A stretch of DNA of 22,699 nucleotides, from the IMG/VR virus record IMGVR_UViG_3300032309_001735, positions 1-22,699 of that record; one strand, given 5' to 3'. The stretch's first letter is position 1; each line of letters opens with the position of its first letter. Made by a program: the position numbers and the translations under genes. This document shows positions 1-5,593 of this stretch, one piece after another. Below the pieces are notes generated by a model. That model did no database searches. It was given only the letters and a program-made list of their open reading frames with translations, and had not been told where the DNA came from. The DNA is from a virus.

Positions 1-37
1 CCCTCCCGTCGGCAGAGACTTGGCCCACCCCAAAAAA

Positions 38-55
38 TCCGATCGAACCATCGGA
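38..55. repeat. Inverted repeat in the leader
   Basis: TCCGAT and its complement ATCGGA are separated by six bases. The repeat lies just upstream of the promoter at 62-90. It could be a regulator site or the end of an upstream transcription unit; no T-run follows it. Function is not established. Confidence 0.3.
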
Positions 56-61
56 ATCCGG

Positions 62-90
62 TTGACGTATAGTATCCATTCGGATACGAT
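62..90 (+). promoter_or_regulatory. Sigma70-like promoter overlapped by an operator-like inverted repeat
   Basis: A -35 box TTGACG (62-67) and a -10 box TACGAT (85-90) are separated by exactly 17 bp. The interval holds an imperfect inverted repeat, ATAGTATCC (69-77) and GGATACGAT (82-90), with 8 of 9 arm positions matching and a 4-bp centre. The right arm covers the -10 box, as expected for a repressor site. Transcription from here would start around 97 and run into the gene at 116, so this is the likely promoter of the late operon. The boxes are seen directly; activity is inferred. Confidence 0.55.
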
Positions 91-115
91 GTACGTACCA
101 CGAAAGGAAAGCACG

Positions 116-325
116 ATGGCGACGAACCGGACTGAAACTGACGGCGAAACCACTCGCTCCCCAAACGAATGGATCGAAAAAAAGGTGGCGGAGTTGCTGC
201 GCAAGCTGCGACGAAGCGGGTTTTGGGAAAGCGGGATCGATGAGGCTCGCCACCTCCAGCGGACCTACGGCTACGCGTGGGACGTGGCGCTGAAGATTTC
301 CTGCGACTACTGGGCCGCGTCGTGA
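116..325 (+). CDS. Small hypothetical protein, first gene of the operon
   Basis: A 69-residue protein with no family I recognise. The start at 116 is chosen because AAGGA (104-108) lies 7 bases upstream and because the promoter at 62-90 would exclude an in-frame ATG further upstream. The product is charged, with a Lys/Arg-rich stretch (EKKVAELLRKLRR) likely to form a helix, followed by an aromatic C-terminus ending YWAAS. No membrane segment or metal motif is visible. The stop overlaps the GTG start of the next gene in a GTGA tetranucleotide, which implies coupled translation with a DNA-binding protein. A regulatory or packaging-accessory role is possible but not shown. Confidence 0.6.
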   Translation: MATNRTETDGETTRSPNEWIEKKVAELLRKLRRSGFWESGIDEARHLQRTYGYAWDVALKISCDYWAAS

Positions 326-510
326 AGATCGATCCTGCCCGTTACGTGCGAGTCGGAACCGCCGCAAAGCTGGCCGGCGTGACGCGGGCCTACATTCGCC
401 GGCTTATCCACGAAAACCGAATCAAGCACGTCGAGGTCGACGGCGTGTTCCTGGTGCTGCGGAGCGATGCCGAATCCTACCAGCCGCGAAACGACCCCCG
501 AGACACCTAG
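322..510 (+). CDS. Excisionase/MerR-type helix-turn-helix DNA-binding protein
   Basis: A 62-residue protein made almost entirely of a winged helix-turn-helix of the excisionase/MerR type (helix_turn_helix_17). YVRVGTAAKLAGVTRAYIRR forms the helix-turn-helix, and a beta wing follows (IKHVEVDGVFLVLRSD), then SYQPR. The GTG at 322 overlaps the preceding stop by GTGA and is preferred to the in-frame ATG at 277, which would overlap gene 1 by about 50 bp. Such small proteins act as recombination directionality factors or transcriptional regulators. With no integrase in view, regulation of the late operon, or recognition of DNA for packaging just upstream of the terminase genes, is as likely as excision. 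Confidence 0.72.
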   Translation: MKIDPARYVRVGTAAKLAGVTRAYIRRLIHENRIKHVEVDGVFLVLRSDAESYQPRNDPRDT

Positions 511-529
511 TTTCCACACGGATACCACC

Positions 530-1204
530 ATGCCAGACGTGCCGCCGCTTCGCCAGAACCCGCTACTATTCGACAAGCACGAACCCGTCGTCGATCCAGA
601 CGTGATCCGCCGCGGGCATGTCGCCCTAGTGCGCGAGCGGAAACGAGAAATCCACGATCTTCGCCGAGCCGAATCCGCGGCGGCCGCGGTGTCGTCGCTG
701 AACCTCGACGGCCGCGAGATCTTCGGACTCACCAAAGGCCAGTTTTCCCTGACCGACATGATCCAGGCGATTGTCGAGATCACTGGGCCCGCGGAGCTCC
801 ACGTATCGACCTGGACTGCCGCCAACACGGACGTGTCAAAAATGCTCGACATGATCGCATCCGGAAAACTCACCGCGGCCCGGTGGCTGGTCGACGTGAC
901 GTTCGTCCGCCGCGCCCCGCAGCTGGCCGCCAGAATCCGGGAGGCTTTCGGACCAGACGCAATCCGCGTCACGCGAACACACGCGAAGTTTTCGGTGATT
1001 CGGAACGAACGGTGGCAGGTTGTCTCACGGACGAGCATGAACCTAAACCATAACCCGCGGCTCGAAGACTTCACGGTCGCCCACGACCCGGAGCTCGCGG
1101 CGTTTCTCATGGAGGCGATGGACGATGTCTGGAAAACGCAAAAGCGAAACATCGCTGACGGAAGTCACACCAACGCAACCGCATGGTGGCACAAGCACGG
1201 ATGA
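530..1204 (+). CDS. Phospholipase D/HKD-like domain protein
   Basis: A 224-residue protein with features of one half of a phospholipase-D-superfamily (HKD) fold. A strand containing LHVSTWTAANTD is near residues 90-101. A helix-strand unit follows, and then HAKF (His151, Lys153), matching the HxK core. Finally comes an Asn-rich segment with a downstream acidic pair, SMNLNHNPRLED (169-180), at the place of the usual Asn/Glu. The canonical Asp after HxKxxxx is not obvious. HKD proteins include nucleases, and one motif per chain would require a dimer. The start at 530 is chosen to avoid overlap with the HTH gene; 467 is possible. The last 80 bases overlap the terminase small subunit gene in another frame. 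Confidence 0.62.
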   Translation: MPDVPPLRQNPLLFDKHEPVVDPDVIRRGHVALVRERKREIHDLRRAESAAAAVSSLNLDGREIFGLTKGQFSLTDMIQAIVEITGPAELHVSTWTAANTDVSKMLDMIASGKLTAARWLVDVTFVRRAPQLAARIREAFGPDAIRVTRTHAKFSVIRNERWQVVSRTSMNLNHNPRLEDFTVAHDPELAAFLMEAMDDVWKTQKRNIADGSHTNATAWWHKHG

Positions 1205-1487
1205 ACCAGCGCCGCCGCCGCCGATCGCCGTCATCCAATGGCTGATAAGCGGCGCGAGCGAGCACGACGTTCTCGAAGCGCTCCGCGCAAAGTACCCCAC
1301 CACCGACCATCGCGAGACAATGGCACTGGTGCGCGCCCACCTTGCAAGCGAGGGCACGCCCGATTCCGACGCCCTCCGCGGCTGGGTGCTCGTGTCCTAC
1401 CGTGAGCTGTATCGCAGGATGCTCGAAGTCGGCGACTTCGACGGCGCCCGGAAGGTGCTGAAAAACATCACGGAGATCGGCCTGTGA
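1125..1487 (+). CDS. Terminase small subunit (putative)
   Basis: A 120-residue protein directly upstream of the large terminase, the usual place for the small subunit that recognises the packaging site. The N-terminal 35 residues are polar and Pro-rich. They are followed by a helical region (AVIQWLISGASEHDVLEALRAK) that could be the DNA-binding HTH. The C-terminal segment, YRRMLEVGDFDGARKVLKNI, resembles the oligomerisation helices of small terminases. GGAGG at 1111-1115, 9 bases before the ATG, supports this start despite an 80-bp overlap with the preceding gene. The GTG of the large subunit overlaps the stop. Identification rests on context and C-terminal pattern, not on a strong motif. Confidence 0.72.
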   Translation: MSGKRKSETSLTEVTPTQPHGGTSTDEPAPPPPIAVIQWLISGASEHDVLEALRAKYPTTDHRETMALVRAHLASEGTPDSDALRGWVLVSYRELYRRMLEVGDFDGARKVLKNITEIGL

Positions 1488-3595
1488 CGCTGTTCGGCGG
1501 GAACGGCTCGGCGCGGGTAGACAAGTCAGCCAAGCGGCACAACACGCGACGCCAACGAGAGGCGGCACGCGACAAGGCCGCCAGTAAATCAGGCCGCGAC
1601 ATCGGCGAGCTGCCGCCGGTCGAAAACCAAAAGCGGCGTGATGCCTGTCGGCGGAACTTCAAGCTGTATTGCGAAACGTACCACTCCGCGACATTCTCGT
1701 TGAAATGGTCTGCCGACCACTTGAAGGTGCTGAGGGCGGTGGAGGCCGCCGTGCTCGACGGCGAGCTGTTGGCATTCGCAATGCCCCGCGGGAGCGGAAA
1801 AACGAGCATCGTCGAAGTGGCCGCCGAGTGGGCGAAAAACTACGGGCACCGAGACTTCACGGCCATCATCGGATCCACCGAGGATCACGCGGCCGGCATG
1901 CTCGACTCGCTCAAAACCGAATACGAAACGAACGACCTTCTCCTCGCCGACTTTCCCGAGATCGTGTTCCCGATCGTCAAAATGGAACGGATCAACAACC
2001 GCGCGCGAGGGCAGACATTCCAGGCCAAGGCGACGTACATCATCTGGAAAGATCGCGAGATCCGCCTGCCGACGATTCCGGGGTCGGACGCATCGGGCGG
2101 AATCATCAAGGTCGCCGGCATCACCGGAGCCGTCCGCGGCATGAAGGCGAAGCGGCCGCGAGACGGGAAGACGATCCGCCCCTCGCTCGTGCTGATCGAC
2201 GACCCGCAAACGGACGACTCCGCGAGAAGCCCCAAGCAGGTCGCCGACCGGGAGCGGGTGCTAAAAGGGGCGATCCTCGGGCTCGCCGGCCCCAACGTGC
2301 GGATCGCCGGGCTTGCGACGGTGACGGTGGTCAGCCCCGACGACCTGGCCGAACGGCTGCTCGACCGGAAGCGGCATCCGGCATGGCAGGGCCAGCGGAT
2401 GAAACTCGTCTACGCGTGGCCGACCAACGTCGAGCTGTGGGAACAATACGCCGAGCTGCGGCGAAAGGGGCAGCGCGACGGGACCGGCACGGGGGCCGCC
2501 GACGCGTTCTATCGCAAAAACCGCACCGCGATGGACGAAGGGGCGGAGGTCGCATGGCCGGAGCGGAAGCACGACGACGAGCTTTCCGCCATCCAGCACG
2601 CATGGAATATCCGCATCGACCGCGGCGAGGGGGCATTCGCGGCCGAGTACCAGAACGAACCGATCCCGGAGGTGCAGGTCGAGGCCACCGACCTGAGCGC
2701 CCAGGAGATCGCCGAGAAACTCAGCGGCAAGAAACGCGGCACGATCCCGCTGGGGTGCACGCGGCTCACGATGTTCACCGACTGCCAGGGCGAAGCGCTG
2801 TACTGGATGGTGTGCGCGTGGGACGAAACCTTCACGGGCTACGTGGTCGACTACGGATGTTTCCCCGATCAGCGGCGGATGTATTTCACGCTCCGCGAGA
2901 TCACGAAGCGGCTGTCGGATGTCACCAAGGCCAAGAGCCCCGAAGGGCGATTGATGGAGGGGCTCCGGATGCTGCACCAGGAGCAGTTCGCCCGCGAGTG
3001 GAAGCGGGAGGACGGTTCGGTGATGAGCATCGAGCGGGCGATCGTCGACGCCGGGTATCTGCCCGACGCGGTCTACCAGTTCTGCCACGAGTCGGGCCTC
3101 CACGGCATCGTGATGCCATCGCGAGGCTACGGCGTGAAGGCGTCGCAAACGCCGTTTGCCATGTACGCGAAGAAGCCCGGCGACCTGGTGGGGCACTACT
3201 GGCGCGTCCAGGCCACGGCAAAAAAACGCATCATCCGCAACGTCGAGATGGACGTGAACTACTGGAAGTCGTTCGTGCACGCGCGGCTCGCCGTTCCTCG
3301 AGGTGACGCCGGGAGCCTGTCGCTCTTCGGCGACAAGCCCGAGTGGCACCGGATGCTCGCCGACCAGCTGACGGCCGAAACGCGCGTGACCAACACGGCC
3401 AAGGGGCGGACGGTCGACGAGTGGAAGGAGCGGCCCGGGAAGCCCGATAACCACTTCCTCGACTGCCTCACCGGCTGCGCCGTGGCGGCGTCGATGCTCG
3501 GCGTGCGGCTGGCGGGGGCCGAAGGGTTTCGGGGCGCGAAGCGGAAGCGGGTGTCGTTCGCAGAACTCCAAGCGAGGAAACGGGGGACGGCATGA
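1484..3595 (+). CDS. Terminase large subunit, GpA-like
   Basis: A 703-residue packaging motor that would translocate DNA into proheads and cut concatemers. The ATPase domain shows Walker A RGSGKTS (residues 102-108) and Walker B LVLIDDP (about 235-241). A coupling-motif region, IAGLATVTV, follows near residue 275. The C-terminal RNase H-like nuclease has acidic residues in the expected spacing: FTD (Asp433), VDAG (Asp522) and DNHFLD (Asp655, Asp660). The NHFLDC ending and the pairing with a lambda-type portal point to the GpA family; lambda gpA is 641 residues. GTG at 1484 overlaps the small-subunit stop. The gene is intact, and its end overlaps the zinc-ribbon gene by ATGA. Confidence 0.95.
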   Translation: MTLFGGNGSARVDKSAKRHNTRRQREAARDKAASKSGRDIGELPPVENQKRRDACRRNFKLYCETYHSATFSLKWSADHLKVLRAVEAAVLDGELLAFAMPRGSGKTSIVEVAAEWAKNYGHRDFTAIIGSTEDHAAGMLDSLKTEYETNDLLLADFPEIVFPIVKMERINNRARGQTFQAKATYIIWKDREIRLPTIPGSDASGGIIKVAGITGAVRGMKAKRPRDGKTIRPSLVLIDDPQTDDSARSPKQVADRERVLKGAILGLAGPNVRIAGLATVTVVSPDDLAERLLDRKRHPAWQGQRMKLVYAWPTNVELWEQYAELRRKGQRDGTGTGAADAFYRKNRTAMDEGAEVAWPERKHDDELSAIQHAWNIRIDRGEGAFAAEYQNEPIPEVQVEATDLSAQEIAEKLSGKKRGTIPLGCTRLTMFTDCQGEALYWMVCAWDETFTGYVVDYGCFPDQRRMYFTLREITKRLSDVTKAKSPEGRLMEGLRMLHQEQFAREWKREDGSVMSIERAIVDAGYLPDAVYQFCHESGLHGIVMPSRGYGVKASQTPFAMYAKKPGDLVGHYWRVQATAKKRIIRNVEMDVNYWKSFVHARLAVPRGDAGSLSLFGDKPEWHRMLADQLTAETRVTNTAKGRTVDEWKERPGKPDNHFLDCLTGCAVAASMLGVRLAGAEGFRGAKRKRVSFAELQARKRGTA

Positions 3596-3777
3596 GCGCG
3601 GCAGACGATGTCGGGATCCGCTGCCGGGGGTGCGGATGCCAGGATCTCCGGACCACCCACACCCGGCGCGTGCGCGAGGGCATGGTGCGGCGCTACAAGG
3701 AGTGCCGCAACTGCGGACGGCGACTCACGACCCACGAGTCGACCACCAAAGCGGGAGTGAAGCGGCGGATGCCGTGA
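3592..3777 (+). CDS. NrdR-like zinc-ribbon protein
   Basis: A 61-residue protein that is little more than a zinc ribbon. CRGC (Cys11, Cys14) and CRNC (Cys38, Cys41) flank an Arg-rich hairpin (TRRVREGMVRRYKEC) followed by GRRLTTHE. This closely resembles the N-terminal ribbon of the ribonucleotide-reductase repressor NrdR (CPxC ... RRRRxCxxCxxRFTTxE). The ATP-cone domain that senses nucleotides in NrdR is absent, so it is not an NrdR orthologue. Nucleic-acid binding is likely. It is coupled to the terminase by an ATGA overlap and sits immediately before a 146-bp spacer rich in palindromes, a plausible target. Confidence 0.75.
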   Translation: MSAADDVGIRCRGCGCQDLRTTHTRRVREGMVRRYKECRNCGRRLTTHESTTKAGVKRRMP

Positions 3778-3817
3778 GTGCCAAAACTGGCTGATACGCC
3801 CAGCCCCGGGCCGGCTC

Positions 3818-3839
3818 AGTGCCACATATGGCACTTTTT
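3818..3839 (+). terminator. Hairpin with T-run between packaging and head genes
   Basis: A perfect 7-bp stem, AGTGCCA and TGGCACT, closes a CATA tetraloop and runs into TTTT. It lies 40 bp after the stop of the zinc-ribbon gene and has the form of a short intrinsic terminator. As all genes continue on the same strand it may act as a partial terminator or attenuator, or as a protein-binding palindrome. The stem is short, so efficiency is uncertain. Confidence 0.5.
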
Positions 3840-3843
3840 CGGA

Positions 3844-3855
3844 AATCCGCGGATT
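3844..3855. repeat. 12-bp perfect palindrome
   Basis: AATCCGCGGATT is a perfect 12-bp palindrome five bases after the terminator-like hairpin. A symmetric site of this size in a non-coding spacer is what a homodimeric regulator would bind. No regulator has been tied to it. Confidence 0.35.
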
Positions 3856-3882
3856 CGCGCCGTCACTTCGCGCGCCAATTGC

Positions 3883-3907
3883 GTTGATTCTCTGTGGAGA
3901 CATCAAC
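3883..3907 (+). promoter_or_regulatory. Leader hairpin before the gpW-like gene
   Basis: GTTGAT-TCTC and GAGA-C-ATCAAC can pair as a 10-bp stem with one bulged C and a TGTG loop. The hairpin ends a few bases before the ribosome-binding site GAGG (3912-3915) of the gene at 3924. It could control access to that site or protect the 5' end of a processed or initiated head-gene transcript. Its role is inferred from position only. Confidence 0.35.
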
Positions 3908-3923
3908 TCCAGAGGTACGGCGC

Positions 3924-4124
3924 GTGCCCGACGAGACCATCACCAACGCGATCCGCGAGAACGCATCCGGGCCTGCAAAGGCCACGGGCGACCAAGGTTC
4001 TTTCGAGCAACACGCGATCCAGGACCAGATCGCGGCCGACCGCTACCTCGCCAGCAAAAGGGCCCAGGCCAAGCCCCACCGCGGAATGCGATTCACGCGG
4101 ATCATTCCCCCGGGGGCCGTCTGA
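3924..4124 (+). CDS. gpW-position small head protein (head-tail joining candidate)
   Basis: A 66-residue protein between the large terminase and portal genes, the place and size of lambda gpW (68 residues), which completes the head after packaging. Recognisable pieces are AIRENASGPAKATGD, the EQHAIQDQIAADRYLASK helix and a C-terminal GMRFTRIIPPG. The helix-rich middle and basic tail fit a small head-completion protein, though sequence identity to gpW itself is not evident. GTG at 3924 is chosen because GAGG lies 8 bases upstream and an earlier GTG (3894) falls inside the leader hairpin. Its stop overlaps the portal start as TGATG. Confidence 0.7.
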   Translation: MPDETITNAIRENASGPAKATGDQGSFEQHAIQDQIAADRYLASKRAQAKPHRGMRFTRIIPPGAV

Positions 4125-5593
4125 TGGGGCTGTTCGCCACCATCCTCGGCGCTTTCTCGGCTCCGCGCCGCGTGGTGCGGCAGGCCGTGCGGGTGATCCG
4201 TGCCGGCTACGATGCCGCCCGCACGACCGATGACAACCGGAAGCACTGGGCGGCCGCCGACCAGCTGAGCGCCAACGCGTCGATGTCGCCCTTGGTGCGG
4301 CAGACGATCCGCAGCCGCGCCCGGTATGAGGTGGCCAACAACTGCTATGCCGCCGGCCTGGTGCGCACGGTCGCCAACGACCTGATCGGCACCGGCCCGA
4401 CGCTCCAGGTCGCGGCCCCCGAGGGCTTCGACGCGGCCCCCATTGAACGGCAGTGGGAATCGTGGGCCAAGGCCGCGAAGCTCGCCCGGAAGCTGCGGTG
4501 CATGCGGCAATGCCTGAGCCGCGACGGCGAGGCCTTCGCCGTGCTCGTGTCGAACCCCAAGATCAACCACCCGATCAAGCTCGATCTGCGGCTGGTCGAG
4601 GCCGACCAGGTCACGACCCCCGGGCTCGTCAACGAAAACGCCGTCGACGGGATCGTGTTCGACGCGTTCGGCAACCCCGAGACCTACCACATCCTCCGCA
4701 CCCACCCGGGCGACGTGCTGCACAGCATGGAGGTGGACGAGGTCGATGCGGCCTACGTGATCCACTGGTTCCGCCTGGAGCGGCCCGGCCAGAAACGCGG
4801 CGTGTCGATCATCGCCCCGGCCCTGCCGCTCTTCTCGAAGCTCCGCCGCTACACCCTGGCCGTGCTCGGCGCCGCCGAAGCCGCCGCGATGCAGGCCGGG
4901 GTGCTCTACACGGACGGCGCCCCCGACGATGGCGAATCGGTCGAGGGCGAGGCGTTCGAGGCCGTCGAGTTCGAGCGGAACATGTTCACCACGCTCCCCG
5001 GCGGCTACCGCCTCGAGCAGCTGAAGGCGGAGCAGCCGACGACGACCTACTCAGAGTTCAAGGCGGAGCTCATCGACGAGGCGGCCCGCTGCGAAAACGT
5101 GCCCTCGAACATCGCCCGGGGCAACTCGTCGGCCTACAACTACGCTTCCGGCCGGCTCGATAACCAGATGTTCGGCCGGGCTCAGCATGTCGACCACTCC
5201 GAAGTCGAGGAGGAGGTCATCGACCGCATCTTCGCCGCGTGGCTCGACGAAGCCGCCCGCGAGCCGGGCGTGATCCCCGACGGGTTCCCGCCGCTGGCCG
5301 AGTGCACCCACCAGTGGATTTGGGAGGGGCGCGAGCACGTCGACCCGAACAAGGAGGCCAACGCCCAGGCCACCCGGCTCGCGAACCTCACGACCTCGCT
5401 GGCTGAGGAGTGGGCGAACCGCGGCAAAGACTGGGAGGCCGGCATGCGGCAGATCCATCGCGAGCGTGCCCTGCTCGGCGAGCTCGGGCTCGCGCTGCCC
5501 GACTCGACCGCCGTCACCACGGCCGCCAGCCGTGCCGGGGCCCTGTCCGATCTCGCTGAACAAGCGGCCGTTCCGGCCGGGGGAGGCCGATGA
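4124..5593 (+). CDS. Portal protein, lambda GpB family
   Basis: A 489-residue portal subunit that would form the dodecameric vertex channel through which the terminase packages DNA. The N-terminus has the pattern of the lambda portal family: a short hydrophobic start, then a YDAA segment, WAAADQLSANASMSPLVRQ, and ANNCYAAGLVRTVANDLIGTG near residues 71-91. RPGQKRGVS (220-228) and YNYASGRLD (338-346) are hallmark motifs. The C-terminal 40 residues are Ala-rich and probably flexible. An in-frame ATG at 3884 would add 80 residues that are merely the gpW-like gene read in the wrong frame, so 4124 is the start. It overlaps the capsid fusion gene by ATGA. Confidence 0.95.
   Translation: MGLFATILGAFSAPRRVVRQAVRVIRAGYDAARTTDDNRKHWAAADQLSANASMSPLVRQTIRSRARYEVANNCYAAGLVRTVANDLIGTGPTLQVAAPEGFDAAPIERQWESWAKAAKLARKLRCMRQCLSRDGEAFAVLVSNPKINHPIKLDLRLVEADQVTTPGLVNENAVDGIVFDAFGNPETYHILRTHPGDVLHSMEVDEVDAAYVIHWFRLERPGQKRGVSIIAPALPLFSKLRRYTLAVLGAAEAAAMQAGVLYTDGAPDDGESVEGEAFEAVEFERNMFTTLPGGYRLEQLKAEQPTTTYSEFKAELIDEAARCENVPSNIARGNSSAYNYASGRLDNQMFGRAQHVDHSEVEEEVIDRIFAAWLDEAAREPGVIPDGFPPLAECTHQWIWEGREHVDPNKEANAQATRLANLTTSLAEEWANRGKDWEAGMRQIHRERALLGELGLALPDSTAVTTAASRAGALSDLAEQAAVPAGGGR

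Noticed and set aside
1669-3306. 545-codon plus-strand frame inside the terminase gene
   Set aside because: Product is dominated by Arg, Gly and Ala, has no motif, and is nested in a gene of certain identity.
2261-3571. 436-codon minus-strand frame opposite the large terminase
   Set aside because: The plus strand encodes the terminase nuclease domain with its acidic residues; the minus product is His/Arg/Pro/Leu-rich without recognisable structure.
3829-3846. Sigma54-like promoter (TGGCAC element)
   Set aside because: The -24 element matches but the -12 position reads CGGA rather than TTGC, and the TGGCAC is explained as the right arm of the terminator-like hairpin.
3884-4123. 80-codon N-terminal extension of the portal gene
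   Set aside because: The extension is the gpW-like gene read in another frame, Arg/His/Pro-rich, and unlike portal N-termini; the TGATG junction at 4122-4126 is the natural start.
3778-4233. 151-codon plus-strand frame across the intergenic spacer
   Set aside because: Covers the terminator-like hairpin and two real genes in another frame; product is Arg/Pro/Ser-rich and unstructured.
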